Origin: Certhia americana
Taxonomy: Eukaryota; Chordata; Aves; Passeriformes; Certhiidae
DNA: 64,000 nt
Direction: 5' to 3'
Assembly: GCA_018697195.1 (NCBI GenBank)
Contig: CM031870.1
Span: 1,170,347-1,234,346 of the forward strand
Shown: piece by piece, positions 45,801 through 58,230 of the stretch
Numbering within the stretch: position 1 is the stretch's first letter
How the letters are laid out: every line of letters begins with the position of its first letter
Made by a program: the position numbers and the translations under genes
The notes under the pieces: generated by a model
The model's database searches: none
Told to the model about the DNA's origin: nothing
The model's input: the letters and a program-made list of their open reading frames with translations, nothing else

Positions 45801-48110
45801 GTCCAAATTTGGGTACAGATCTCTCTAAAGCTGGAAGCTGCCAGCAGGAGCTCCCTTTGATTAAAGGACAGCCACATTCTTACCAGCTTTGCACATCATG
45901 GAGGCCAGCAATTTGGAGACAATGGAGCCCCTTTTCCTCATCTTGCATTGTTTGCTGTAGGGGAAGTAAGGAACCACTCCAATAATGCTTTTGGCACAGG
46001 AGGTTTTACATGCATACACCATGATCAGGAGCTCCATGATCGTGGTATTCACATCCCTGCAACAAGAAACATCTGTTTCTGTAGCTGGTGCACAAAAATC
46101 CTGCATTCAGCACAGCATTTACACCCAGCAGAGATGGAGGGCACTTTTGATTTTACTGGTCATCAGCTAAGAGCTATAGTTCAAAAATAAAAAAAGTCTT
46201 AGCATTTGTAAAGTTCTTTTCACATAAAATTAAAGAATTTCTGAATCACAGGACATATTGCCCAGGAAACATTCCTCCTACATCTTAACTTTGTGATGGT
46301 GCTAGAGACAGGGAGCTGAGGAGAATTTAAAGAGAATGACATAAGCAAAAAAATACACTTTGGGAAGGAATGCAGAGACCAAGGGGAAGGTTTTATTGAT
46401 ATAGTCACTAAAAATTAAAATCACAGAAGTTACCTTAGGCCAAAGCTGTCTTTGTACACAAATAAAAAACTCAACAAAATAATAACAAAAACCCTTCACA
46501 AAGAAAAGCCCCCATCTAGTTAATCTAAGCTTGTGACACTGCATCACAAACAAAAAAAGGTGATTTAAAAAATGAAAACCAGAAGCATTCCTCTGGACAG
46601 CCCACATCAAAGGGTAGCACAGGGTCTTTAAACAGTTACTCACTTTGAAACTGTTTGGATGATAAATACATCCTTTCCTCTCACAGACTCCTGAATCTGC
46701 ACTCGTGTTTCTGCCAAGAAGAGAAATTTGTAATATTTGCAAGAGCAAAACTCTTTTCAGACTCTAAGAAAAAGAGGAACCAATACATTCAAATCAGTGG
46801 CAATTACATTTCTAGTTTTTGTAATTAAAAGCTCACCTCTGTTTGGCTCTTGATAAACCTGAACCTTCCCCATCTCAACTCCCAAACGCCTGCAGGAACA
46901 GAAAAAAGGTCAAAGTCAGTAAGGGGAGAGGAAGGGCAAATCAAATGTCAATCCCTATAATGCAACAGTTACTGAAAAGGATGCATTTCATGGGAGAAAA
47001 CCAAGGAAAGAAAATCCCAAACCATAAACCCAGTAATTATAGTGAACATCTCTTTAAAAAGCACCTCCAGTTCCCAAAAGCTGCACTGCAGACTATGCTG
47101 AACTTATTTTCCAGTCAAGCTCAGAACAAGCAGCAGGAAAAAAAAAAAATGCTGGAATACTAAAACCATGTAACATTTTGTAATTTTTAATGTATTTCTA
47201 GCACTATGTATATACACACACACACGTGTGGCAACATACATGTGCACAATATTTAAAAATACTGCTTTTACATCATTCTTCTTGATAGAAAAATGTCAGT
47301 GTGGGGTGAAGAGGAAAGAGTAGCAAGCATTGTTTTATGGCTAATGGGAGAATAATATCTGCTGCATTTGTTCCTTGTCAGTATTTAGCCATGACTACAA
47401 AGAGATCAGAGTATGCTCTGCACTCAGGCTCAAATTCTTTCCACACATAACCTGAATTCCTTTGAATTCTCTTTTCTCCTCCTATCACACCTAAATAATT
47501 TCTTCCTTGGGAAGAAATCTGTGCTAATATTTCCAGTAATGTTATGAATCCTAATCAGCACAGTAAAAATGTACTTATGTCCTAAAAGTTCTGCTGAAGC
47601 TATTCACGGATTTAAGCTAAAGAAATGTTCCCATCCAAAATATACAGAGAGCAGGAGGGATGGAGCTTTCCTGCCTAAAAATACCCCACTACAAGGAGTA
47701 AAAACTTCTACCATGATGATTTTAACACTATGTAAACATTCATTATTCCACGTGTTTCCTATAAAATGCTGCAGCCAATCACAACCTGCCACAGAACAAC
47801 TCAAACACTTTTTACTCTTCTTATTGAGCTGTTAAAATAACACTCTCCAACAGAGCACACACTCCGTATTCTTGCAAATCATGGCAGTTTTTCCACGTTA
47901 CTTTCCTTAAAAAGGGAAATCAAGTGTCCAGTAAAACAAATCCCATCCCCACAACCCCAAGATCACAAGATCCCCTGCAGATTTTACTTACTCAGCAATC
48001 CTCCTGGACAGTTCCATGCATGAGGAATTGGAATTAGCTGAGAACAGCACCAGCCCACCCTTGGTGATATTCATGATGGCCCCAATTTCAGTTGATGGCA
48101 CACAAAACAT
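36674..48110 (-). CDS. PRPSAP2: PRPSAP2 PRPP synthetase-associated protein 2, complete
   Basis: Regulatory subunit (PAP41) of the cytosolic phosphoribosyl-pyrophosphate synthetase complex; it binds PRPS1/2 and is thought to restrain activity. Ten minus-strand coding exons join in frame to 369 residues, the same length as human PRPSAP2. The start is the ATG opening [10 protein letters not shown]; only this N-terminal stretch differs clearly from the human protein as I recall it. It has both phosphoribosyltransferase-like halves. The degenerate active site is visible: [19 protein letters not shown] keeps the family histidine near residue 148, but the PRPP loop after VDD at 268-270 reads IIDDVDS instead of the catalytic MADTCGT, and PYSKQCKM replaces the ATP-site PYARQDKK. 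It carries the PAP-specific insert around residues 220-260 ([19 protein letters not shown]). Expected to be broadly expressed from the CpG island promoter. Confidence 0.97.
37357..37503 (-). CDS. PRPSAP2: PRPSAP2 coding exon 9
   Basis: 49 codons: [20 protein letters not shown], then the helix/strand block [20 protein letters not shown] to SAIDE. This is the degenerate PRPP loop. Acceptor TTGGCAG, donor GTAAGT, phase 0. Confidence 0.96.
37658..38075 (-). repeat. CR1 LINE fragment in PRPSAP2 intron
   Basis: Complement-strand CR1 starting GAATCCCAGAATGGCCTGGG and running through GTTCCACACAGCCTGGCCTT to CCATCCCTCTGATCATTTTG. One of the longest CR1 copies here; same orientation as PRPSAP2. Confidence 0.9.
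38390..38460 (-). CDS. PRPSAP2: PRPSAP2 coding exon 8
   Basis: Completes the Met of PMLIP, then encodes [20 protein letters not shown] and IIV. Acceptor AATCAG, donor GTAAGT. Confidence 0.95.
38991..39139 (-). CDS. PRPSAP2: PRPSAP2 coding exon 7
   Basis: Encodes [20 protein letters not shown], continuing through [16 protein letters not shown] to LEIP. It contains most of the PAP-specific insertion. Donor GTAAGT repeated in tandem. Confidence 0.95.
39140..41407 (-). other. PRPSAP2 intron 6; AT-rich, no gene seen
   Basis: Clearly AT-richer than the left half of the window. No repeat family or exon was recognised. Confidence 0.6.
41408..41463 (-). CDS. PRPSAP2: PRPSAP2 coding exon 6
   Basis: Encodes [18 protein letters not shown] plus two bases of the next codon. 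Acceptor CTACAG, donor GTGGGT. Confidence 0.95.
41464..44856 (-). other. PRPSAP2 intron 5; no gene seen
   Basis: AT-rich intron with an A-run at about 42719-42736. Open frames are short and unrecognised. Confidence 0.6.
44857..44972 (-). CDS. PRPSAP2: PRPSAP2 coding exon 5
   Basis: Encodes [19 protein letters not shown], then [19 protein letters not shown], the remnant of the divalent-cation signature of PRPP synthetases. Donor GTGAGG, phase 0. Confidence 0.96.
45884..46056 (-). CDS. PRPSAP2: PRPSAP2 coding exon 4
   Basis: Encodes [20 protein letters not shown] through [17 protein letters not shown] to SMMCKAG; it carries the altered ATP-site motif. Acceptor TTGCAG, donor GTAAGA. Confidence 0.96.
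46644..46710 (-). CDS. PRPSAP2: PRPSAP2 coding exon 3
   Basis: Encodes [18 protein letters not shown], then QTVS, with split codons at both ends. Acceptor TTGGCAG, donor GTGAGT. Confidence 0.95.
46837..46889 (-). CDS. PRPSAP2: PRPSAP2 coding exon 2
   Basis: Encodes [17 protein letters not shown] with split codons at both ends. Acceptor CTGCAG, donor GTGAGC. Confidence 0.95.
47992..48110 (-). CDS. PRPSAP2: PRPSAP2 coding exon 1
   Basis: Residues 1-39 plus two bases, [10 protein letters not shown] to ...SRRIA. The exon begins at about 48142 (acceptor TTGCAG), so 32 bases of leader precede the ATG. Donor GTAAGT. Confidence 0.94.
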
Positions 48111-48142
48111 CAACCCTAAGTTGTTTTGCCACTTCTAAAAGA

Positions 48143-50766
48143 CTGCAAGAGATCAAAGATCATTTAAATCCACGTTACAAAACAAAACAAAATAAGACAC
48201 ACATTTTCTCTGCTTAGAAAGTGTAACCCCACAGAACCCTGGATATTCCAGCATCCTTAAAATCTGTTATTCCCACTTTGAGAGCTTCCCTACAGCTCTC
48301 CAAAGATTCCCCAAGAAAATCTTCTAGCACCAAGTATTTTTCCTTTTTAACTGTTTCCCTCAGGCTCTCATCCTGTACCACTGATACTTTTTTTCCATCA
48401 GCTTGTCCAGTTCATTTTCCAGAACTGAGCAACGTTTATTGACTTTTCCAAAATCACAATGACAGTCAGGGCTAGAAGAGTCTATTTCTACATCTGAGTC
48501 TCTTTTGCAGGAACTTATAAACTTACAAATGAGGATGAAATGTAAGGAGGAATTCAATAAAGCTGGCAGCTGTAAATAATGACCTCTTGCACAGCAAATC
48601 CACTCGCTGAAGCAGCTGTTGGCATTCTTTGCAAGCAATATTTCTCCTGTGAAAACAGGAGAAAAATATCAGGAGGAAATCAGTATAATTTTAGTTTTTG
48701 TTTCAAATAAAGGCACAAACCATTAACCTCACCAAGGATTTGATGCGATTCCATCTTTTTATTCATGGTTACTTTTACTATAAAGTTTTAGTCAAATAAA
48801 AGGAAAAAACCAAAGATTCCATTGACCAGCAGCCCTGGATAAATCGAAGCAGCATTCAACACAAAATTCTGCTGCACTTCACTTCTGCTGCATAAATAAT
48901 CCAATATTTCATCATCCATTTTGGCATTCTGTAGGAGACTGGAAATACGAAATACGAGCGGAATAATTTAAACCAAAGCAAAGAGAAGTTACAGCTAAAT
49001 CAGTAACTTCTTTCCTGGTAAACATATCCCTGCTGAGAAACAGAATTATCTAACAGTCACATGGAATGGGTTAGAAAAAGCTGATGATGTAGCAACTATT
49101 AAGGACTCCAAAACAACAACTAAAAGAAAGAGTTTTGTATTTACAGCAACAGCTGGCTGGGTGTGTAAGGAAACTCCTTCACACCTCCTTTACAACCAGA
49201 CAGTCTGGCTCAGTTTAACTTTGTCACAGGAACCAGATTCACTCTTGTGAAGAGCCAAAGCCAAGTCAGGAACTTCCTAACAACAAATCTGTTGGTGCCA
49301 AAGCTCAGCTCTGCTCAACTGCTGTGAATGAAAAACCTGCCTGTCACCAGAACTGCCAAACTGTGCCCAGACTGAGCACAAACAGCAACAATTTCAGCCC
49401 CCAGAATGTTTCACTGCACTAAAACCAGAGGGGCTCCCCATATCCCCAAAGCAGGAATTGCATCCCTCTCAAATCAAAAACCTAAACCCCCCCCCAGGTT
49501 CTTAGTGTTCCTCTGCTCTGCTGCTCACTCTCTGCAACTCCCAGCTGTCAACTAATGGCCATCACCCATCAAATATTCATCATGGTGTTCAAGATTCATC
49601 TCAGCTCCACCAGAGCGAGCAGACCTGAAAGGATTTTTGTCTCAGAACATCACCTTGCTCGTGTGCCTGGATGGGAACAGCGTGGAGGCAACTTCCCACG
49701 TTCCTAAAAACATTCATTGAGTGTTCAGAAGGTGTATTTTTATCCAATCGTGTGTCTTCTTTGTTCCATGGATTAGGGAAATGAGGAGCCTTAAGAGATC
49801 TGAAGACGAGTTGTTGGCTCCCAAGTATTGCTGAGGGCACACTTTACACCACAATGTCCTGATGTATTTACAAGCAACCCTGAACATTGTTCTTCACCTT
49901 ATTATAGGTCAAGGACTTTCTCGTGGATGTACTTCAGCAGCTACAAGTGGGCTACGGTGTGTGTGGGCAGGGAAGTTGCATTTCAAGAGTAACATGGATA
50001 TATCAACCTTCAAACAGGTGTTGGGATGAAAGCAAGCTCACAAAACTTTATTAGATGTGCAAACACACGACTCCACAGGGGTACATGGGATCAGAACCCT
50101 CTGGTTTGAGGTGGGCCAACCTTCCAAGGTTGAACACAAGCAGCACAGAACAGGCTGCAGCATCAGCTCCTGCCTTTCCTTTTGGGCTGCACACAATTAC
50201 ACAGACACATCGTGATGAGCACAACAATTACTGGGCACGCATGGCTTTATGCCTCCATAAACTGAGCACGTCCACACAGAAAGCACCAGAGGCAGGAATA
50301 ACTGGATGGGATAACCACGGTACTAAGGAACGGACCTCATGGGATGGAGGGAATCTGCACCCTCTCACCAATCTCCCCAAAGGGAATTTTGCCGTCCCTC
50401 CACGCTCACCGACCCCCCCCTGGGCTAACAGACCCTTCCAACCCACCCCTCCCTAGCAGATGCTCCAGGTGCGTTACAAAGGCCCTGTGATCCCCCTGGA
50501 TCCCATCCCTCCGCCCCAAGAGCTGCACACCGCAGCCCCACGCCGCTGCCCCTCACCTGCGGGACTTGCGGGCAGCCCAAGCAACCCCAAAAAAGGGCCG
50601 CCCAGAAGAGGGTCTCCATCCCCTGAGGGGAGGGCGACGTAGCCCATTCCTCAGGCGTCGGAACCCCATGTGGGGAAGGAGGAGGGGGGGGGGGGGATGT
50701 CCTGCCCTCACACAGCCGGCTGAACTGGGCTGAGCGGGAGGGAGCGCCCCTCGCTGAAAGCCTTAC
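48143..50766 (-). other. PRPSAP2 5'UTR intron
   Basis: Separates the likely leader exon from the exon carrying the ATG. Alternative leader donors are possible (a minus-strand CAG|GTGAGG near 50557). It has a G13 run at 50684-50696 and no recognised repeat family. Confidence 0.55.
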
Positions 50767-51005
50767 CTGCCGGCTCCGGCCCCCCGGCCCCGGGAGAAGG
50801 CGGCCCGGCCGGAGGGGAAGGAGGGGGAGAGGCAGAGGAGGCAGCGGAGCTCAGCCCCTCCGGTGCTCCGCGGGCAAGATGGCGGCGGGGCGTGAGGGAG
50901 GGAGCGCGGGCGGGCGGGGCGGGCCCGAGGCGACGCCCCCCGCCCCCCCTTCCCGCGCCGCGCTGAGGGGACACGGCGGGCGCCATCTTCCCCCTTAGCC
51001 CGCCG
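50640..51005 (-). promoter_or_regulatory. PRPSAP2: PRPSAP2 CpG-island promoter and leader exon
   Basis: A dense CpG/GC-rich block at the 5' end of the gene. A minus-strand donor CAG|GTAAGG sits at 50766/50767 and gives a plausible noncoding first exon of roughly 120-220 bases that splices to 48142. Two AAGATGGCG words, the core of YY1-type sites, occur in opposite orientations (plus 50877-50885, minus near 50981-50989). No TATA box is seen, as expected for a housekeeping promoter. The exact start site is not resolved. Confidence 0.7.
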
Positions 51006-51044
51006 TGCTCGTTAGCACCTGGATGGGCTCTCGGAGTCACACAA

Positions 51045-51405
51045 CCTCAGGATTTTAGTGTTGGAAGAGACCTTCAGGATCACCCAGTGCGACCGTCAAG
51101 CCAGCAGTACCACATCACTCACCGCCAGGTGTGGGTGCATCTTCCAGCACCTCCAGGGATGGTGACTCCACCACCTCCCTGGGTACCTATTCCAATGCTT
51201 GATCGTGCGGACAATGAAAAGAATTTTTCTACTATCTAATCTGAATGTCCCGTGTCTCAGTTTAAGGCCATTTCCAAGTCCAAGCCCCTCCTCACTATAA
51301 CATCCTTTCAGGGAGTTGAAGAGAATGAGAAGGGCTCTTGAGCATCCTTCAGAGGAAACAAACCCAGTCAGCCACTCCTTATAAAATACTTTTTATAAAC
51401 CCATC
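51045..51405 (-). repeat. CR1 LINE fragment
   Basis: Complement-strand CR1: TTGGAAGAGACCTTCAGGAT, CACCTCCAGGGATGGTGACT, CCACCTCCCTGGGTACCTAT and TCTACTATCTAATCTGAATG. It begins about 45 bp beyond the PRPSAP2 CpG island. Confidence 0.88.
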
Positions 51406-52419
51406 GTGAGCTTTGGTGTCCTTTGCTGAAAAAAAGTACATATCTGAGTCCCCAACTGGGATGATGGGGGGGGACCTTAACACCACAATTCAGCTACCGC
51501 ACACACACACACCAAAAATTAACCCCAGTGCAAAATCCTTGTGGAATAACGCAGTGATGTCCACAGGGTGCCATTATTTTGGAGCTCCCACACCTGCATC
51601 CCCACCAGAGAAGGATGGAAGGGTGGCTGCCACACTGCTTTGGGCATCCCCATCCCTGCTGGACACTGAGCTACCATCTGGCCTTTGCCATCAGCAAAGA
51701 AAAAGATGCATTTCTGCAAAGTAAATGAAGAACAGAAACTATCAGCTGCCTCTCAGTTCCTTGTCAAAAGCACACGTGATTTATCCAGAGCCCTCTCAGG
51801 ATTTTCCTTGCCACGTACATCAGTTGGACTGCACAAAGATTCTTTTGACATCTGAAATGAGGCTCTTATTTCGGTCACCCTGTTTTAAAAAGGGAAAAAA
51901 AATAAATTATCCCAAGACACCCATGACAAAACTGCTTTGAGGAAGTTACAGTCATCCCACACAGACACACATCCCTCCTTTAAATACAAAACCCAAACAC
52001 CATGTTTTTTCCTCCGACTGCGCAGTTAGAACCTGTTTTAAATTACACTTCTCAGTACGCCCAAGTCGAACAGCGTTTTAGGCACCAGAATTTTAGCATT
52101 TAGCATAAAGCTACAAATCAGGTGCTTTCTGCTGCAGCTTTTCACACAAGAAAGCAATTAAATTTGATTATTCCTGGACTGCAGGGTGCACTGCAGCAAG
52201 GGTGATCATCCCAGCAGATATTTCTGTCCACACTGGCCTTAACATAAAAGAGGAGGCCAGTTCACCAAGCATGCCTGCAAAGGGACGACATTAAATTCAC
52301 AGCTTAAAACAGTGTTTCTTCCACTACAAGCTGCATCTCCCACTTTAATATCCACAGCCCAGTGTTTTCCCCAGATTTCACTTTTGCTTCTGGCTTCATG
52401 CATTCCAAGATTTGATTGT

Positions 52420-52457
<38 letters not shown>

Positions 52458-55400
52458 TTTTTTTTCAGCAGAGTCAGAGCTGGGGAAGGAGAAGCCATTG
52501 AAGTGGAGCAGATGTTGAGCACTCCACTTGCAGGCTCACAAAGCCAGGACATCTGTTAAAAATACATGAGCAGAGAGGCCATCAGCCTCCTAGATGCTGC
52601 AGTGATCCTCTGCCTTTCCTACATCCTCTTCCAAATTCCACTGAGGTTTAAGGGAATAGTCCTGTCCCTCGCCACCCCCACCATTCCCAATCCATGTTTT
52701 TCAGCTTCCAGGCTGGTGCTTCCACGCAGTTGATTCAGGATCATTGACCCAAGCAGGTTCTTTTTTTTGTTGTTTCAGGGCTTTCAGGACAAAAAGGAAG
52801 GAGTGGGGGGTGAGCTTTTTGTTGGCCTCTTCACAGAGCAGCAGAGATTTCTCTTAGCGTCAGTCGCCCTCGCAGGATTCTGCTACAGGCTGGTGTGGCA
52901 GAGCAGTTTAATGCAGAACAATCAGAAACAACACATGGTGAAGCACTGACCCTTAATGCAATTAGCAGCCTTCCCCAGAAGCATTTTTCAATACCCCAGG
53001 GCACTCAGAATTTGCTGACCGTTTGATTTGTGCTGCCCCAAATTCCTGACGTTGCTTAAGCAAACCACAGGACCAGGAACTAAGTGATCCTGTCTTCTGA
53101 TCCTTTTTTTAATAAGGCTACTGCCTTTGTTTTCTTAGAGAAAAAAAAAGAAATTGATTTCTTTTCAACCTCTGTCTTCCTGACCAGAGGAAGAGCAGTT
53201 TAAATCTCAGCTCCCAAGGGAGAGGGATTTGCTAATTTGACAATCCCTATCTATCCAAACGCTAAGAGTTCAACAAACAGTTGATCCAAGATGAGCACAT
53301 GGATTTCATTTCATTTACAATGTTTCAATTAGCAGCCATGTAAGGAATTCTGAAAATTTTATGGGTGTGAACACACTGGCTCACAGAGGTTTGTTGGTCT
53401 GAATCCACATGCAACTCCGGCAAGAAGCGATGTGCCAAAAAATCTCCCCCCACACCACACCTAGTCCAGCCAAGGTGAAGGGCAGTGCTCATCCAGCAAT
53501 CCAGCACTGGGCTGGGCGACAGCCTGTATCCATCACCTGAGAGAAAATAAATGCTGCTGTCACCCTGGCTCCTACACTCCATCCATCACTGCTCAGCCAG
53601 GTTGGCTTTTGTTTGTATGGAGTTGTTTTTGTAAAAAAAACCAAAAAAACAAACCAAAAAAAAAAAACCCACCAAAAAAGTGGATATTAAAGCTCACCTA
53701 CCAAATCAGCTGGCAGTGAGAACTGTCAGACATGGTGAACCAAAGAAACCCTCTGATTTCATCCTGACAGAGCCCTGGGGATAGGTTTGGTCTCTCCCAA
53801 CAAATGAAGGCATTCCAAAAACAAGCTCTATCCTACACAGCCCTTCTGAGCCTTCAGGGAGGTTCTGCAGCACATGGACACCTCCACGCTGAGCATGGAC
53901 CAAAAGCCATCACCCCACTGCTCCCCTGCCTTCTGCTGTTCCTGGGGGACAACTCTGCCCCAGTTTCCAGAAGAGACTACCCAGGACACTGCCCAGCTAG
54001 GGAGGCAAAACTCAAAGCAACCATAAATGCATTTTGGAATTGATGGAAGGAGGTGTAATTTTGTCATATCTTGAGCGTGATCTGGAAATAGCATTCCCCA
54101 TGTCCGGGAAGCAAAGTGTTTTAATAAAGGTCCTGGAGCAGGGAACACATCTTTGTGTGAAGGGCTGTGGCAGTAGACAGCACTCATTGCTTTATCAACT
54201 ATTACTGCTTGGCTGTCTGTGGGAAACAGGCACAGACTCATTTGTCACAGTCCTGTTCCCTCTGAGTCACAAAGCTCCGACTGAAGGACTCCCTGAGTTC
54301 AGGGTTTATTCCTGTTTCCAGCTGTGCTCCCAGTTCCTGGTCAGTCTGTAATGTTTAACAGATCTGCATCAGCTCCGGCACAGACACGGGGTTATCTCCA
54401 ACCAGCCTCCCAACAAGGAGACCAGAGGTTTGTGGGAATACCTGGAGTGTGACAGGTCCTGCACAGACACGGCTGGAGCTGGAGGCCAGCGGTGGTGCCT
54501 CTTGTTTGGTTCACAGATTCCTTCTGCTTTGCTGTGCGTGGGCAGCTCTGTCCTGCAAAGTCTGTTTAACATCCTGTTCACGTCCATCACCTGATGTTTA
54601 CGGGTGTGGTTTGCCCTTTGATTGGCCTTTAGGCAAAATTGGTTGGACTGCACAGAGAAATAATGTCATTTTAGGGAATTTGAACAGCTACACAGTCCAT
54701 GACAAACACTAATTAGTGCTCTGTTCATCTTTGTCCTACTGACTGGGTCCCAGCATGATTTGCCATTTGCCTCAATAAGCTGCAGCTCCTCTCCAAAGGG
54801 CACACAGGCACCATGCCCTGTGCAGACATTTATTTAGCACAGCAAGGGCTTGACTTGGCCACTGTAGAGCAACTTTGCAGATTAAAGCAGAATTCAGTGT
54901 TTGAGAGCAGGTCCTGTGCTTTGCACGTACAACTGCAGGGTGTAAAGAAAGATTTGGTACCAGCCTTGACCCATACACTAAAAAGGAGCTGGAAGAGATG
55001 TAGAGAAGCAGCAAGGTGCAACCAGCAAAGAGTGTCCTGTGTCCTCCCCAGTTTGGTGCCCACCAGGATCAGCCTGGATCAGTGAGAGCAGATTAATGCT
55101 CGTGCTGGGAGTGAGACCCTCATCCAGCTGCTACACCAAAAAAAGACTGAGCCTTACTCAGGTCTCTTCAGCCTCCCCCACTTACTGACACTATTACCAA
55201 CATCTTCACAGAGAAGCTTTCTACCAGAACCTCTCCTCTAACTCCCTGTATTATTTCCTTCCTTTCAGTAAGCCCTGGAAGAGGTTTGCTCTCAGACCTC
55301 TGTGCACTGCCTTTGATCTTATCAAACAAATCAATTGCCCAGGTTCAAGAGCAGGGGAGAAATTTTACTCACCAGGAAAATCTCACCAGAGGAGAGGCGT

Positions 55401-57719
55401 GGGGAGTGTGAGGCTTCCCAGAGGCTTTTATTGTCTCATTAAGTTCTCCTTAATGAGAATTTCCTCATCTGCTGCAGTGTCCCTCCCATTCATTTGCATT
55501 CACTATCCTGCTGCTGGTACTTTCAATGCTGTCTTAGCTCCCACTGCTTCCTCTTTCCTCGTAACTATTCTGAGCTCAGTTTTTATCTTCCTGCAGTCAT
55601 CCAGGTCCCAGGGAGAAAATCCTTTCTCCTCTTTTGTTACCGCTTGCCATGTCCTCCTTGGCTGGGTTCCTCCCTGACACCTCTGCAGCTTCTCCCAGCT
55701 CCAGTCACCTGCAACACTCTCTCCTCCAAAGCAAGGCAGCAACAGCTGCTCCTGGTGAGATCCCTGACTGAAATGCTTGCTAAAAACTTGCTTGTTCTCT
55801 CAGCTACAGCTCCCCGTGCACAGCCTGGACCACACACACACCCCTCAGTCCTGGCCCCCGCATGCCCCAGTGGCTCTGCCCACCCCAGCCCGCTGTTTGT
55901 AGGAGCGGGGCTGTCGGATCGGCCCCTCTGCAGGACCAATGAGACCTCACACCAGCAGGGCAGCGGGTTCAGCACCTTTCTCAATGACTGCAAATACTGG
56001 GGGGTTCAGGCTGTTCCACTCGTTCCATGGCATCTGAAAGAGCCTTGAAAGCAAAGCTGCGTCAGAGCGGGGCACAGCTGCCAAAGCAGCCGTTCAGCCT
56101 CCTCCGATTGCCTGTTGGAAAGCATTTCCCCCTTTTTCTCATTCAAGCTTTTCTAGATGAGCATATGGCGAATGGAAATATCAGAGAGAATGAACTGCCT
56201 CCTAGCTGGGAATGAGGGACTGACAATTATCCCTGTGATAAAGAGATAGTCTGAACATGAGGGAACTCGATACAATGGGAGATTTATCTTGGAAGCAGTC
56301 CCTTGGCAGCGTGACCTGTCTTGCTGTCAGCACTGTTTCCTATTGCACAAAGGCCAGGGATCAGACCCAGGATGATAAATCCATCTCTATCTCAAGCTCA
56401 TCCTGCTCTGTTACCCATGGCTTTTCCACTGGTAATTCCTTAGATCATCCAGATGCTCTGCTTCACTTAAATCACGTTGTCCCATGGGAATCTGTACCCA
56501 CCTTGGATCTCCAAATGATCCAGAAAATTGCTTTCTTTCCTACCACAAACCAGGTCAACGCTTAAAATCCTGACTTTTGAGGTTACCAGGGTTGAGGAGG
56601 GAGGCAAGACAAGAGTCCGAGGCCTTGGTCCAACACTTACAGAGACTCTTGTCACAAGGAATTATGTGGATTCTGCAAACAGATAAGGAAAACCAGAAAG
56701 AGCAAACGTGGATCTGCACAACCTTGACGTGGCAATCAATGCTGTAGTTTACCTCCAGGAGCAAGTAAATAGCCCCAGAGTTACGTGCTGCATAGCAAAC
56801 ATTGCAGTTTTATCTGCATGACAAGCAGCAATTTGTGGCAAAGGTTAAATCTCTCTGTTCACTCAAGCTTGACATATGATGGTCGCGTTACCTTCCCTGT
56901 TCTCAGTGGGTTTGTGCATCAATGTGAGGTTAAGTGCATGTGTGCCTTTAGGATCACGACCTTCATTCAATTCTGCATGGCCCAGCAGGCCCATAATTAA
57001 TCCCCAACACGTTCAAGTGACAGCTCTCACTCGTAACATCATCCATGCAGAACAGTGAGGAACGTGTAAATTCCTACGTTCCAGCTGGGAGTCAGAGATT
57101 TTCCAACCACTGGAGCAGGGAGGCTCCAAGGCAGGTTTCTGACAGGATGAACGGGACAATTGGTAGGTTGGACTAATTTGCAGGTAATTTGAGTAGGGCA
57201 GGAGAGGAAGGTGTGATACTGTCACTGCTTGCTCAGCTGCTGAGGATGGGCTGGGAATGACAACACCTCAGTGCTGCCATTCTCTGTTACATGACCAACA
57301 TTTTCTACTCACAAAAATCTAGGAGTTCCAGAGGCTTATGAAGCCTGTAAGAAAGTGCCCACCTTCTTCCTCCTGGACAGCTTGCACACATGAAGCTTGA
57401 CCATACTCAGCTCAGCTACTTGTTCTTCTTTCTCCTCCCAATCTCTGGTTTTCAAATGTACCCAAAGGTCTGAAACCCAACAATAAATCATAACCACGGT
57501 CTGGAAATCAGATCCACATGCCCCAGGCAAGTCCTCACACCCAGGTCACATCCTGTCTGCCTCACTCATAGAGCTGCTGCTCATACCAGTGGTTAGTTTC
57601 CAAATTCTAGATATTTAGTATTTTTATCGACTTGTTCTGTTACCAAAGATGAACCTGCTCAGTCAGGTTGGATCAAGTGTTTTATCCCACAGGCAACACA
57701 ACAGGCTGGGTATGTTTTA
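51406..57719. other. Intergenic stretch; no gene recognised
   Basis: Lies between the PRPSAP2 promoter and the GPCR gene. It contains a long T-run, an A-rich simple tract around 53631-53680 and a 10-bp-stem inverted repeat near 55434. The longest open frame (184 codons, 55494-56048 plus) has no recognisable family. An unseen upstream leader exon of the GPCR would be on the other side, not here. Confidence 0.6.
52421..52465. repeat. Long poly-T tract
   Basis: A T-run of about 35 bases, one A, then nine more T. It may be a simple repeat or the tail of an unrecognised minus-strand retrocopy; the sequence on its right shows no gene I know. Confidence 0.8.
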
Positions 57720-58230
57720 CACAAGTTTATTGGGGGTTAATGCTCATTTACCAACAGCACAAAGCATCAGATCTCTGCTATTTAAGGGCTGGAAACATAA
57801 AACACAAACAGAGACAAGCATTGCTCACAAATGGTTCTGCTGTACATCAAATCTGAGTAACAGCAGCATGACCACTGATTTGTCCTGCCTGAGGAGCAGA
57901 GAAAAGATGAGTGTCTTACTCACTATTCCATTTCCTACAAAAATACATACAGCCATTGCATTTATCTCTCTTTCTATAAAGGCTCCATGCACTAGAGTCA
58001 AAAGGTACAAAGAGTAAAATTCTGCTACTTTGACCCACCTTGCTGCAGCTCCAGAGAGTCCTTCCGTTCCCATTGTATGTTAACTCAAAGCATCTTTGAG
58101 ATATCTCCAAAACACGAAATCACACCTCGTTAGCAAGTGCAGCCCTTTGCAGTCCCCAGTCCCATGATTTGAGCTCTGAAATGAGGGAAATTGCAGAGAA
58201 AAGAACGGCCCCTTCCACACCAGCACCTGC
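57720..58230 (-). other. Likely 3'UTR of the GPCR gene
   Basis: A minus-strand AATAAA (plus-strand TTTATT, 57726-57731) lies about 500 bases beyond the GPCR stop codon and is a plausible poly(A) signal. Confidence 0.5.

Noticed and set aside
52421..52560. Processed pseudogene suggested by the long T-run
   Set aside because: A minus-strand retrocopy would place gene sequence to the right of the T-run. That sequence matches no gene I recognise and no target-site duplication was seen.
55494..56048. 184-codon plus-strand open frame in the intergenic region
   Set aside because: No recognised motif, composition close to the surrounding DNA, no splice or promoter support.
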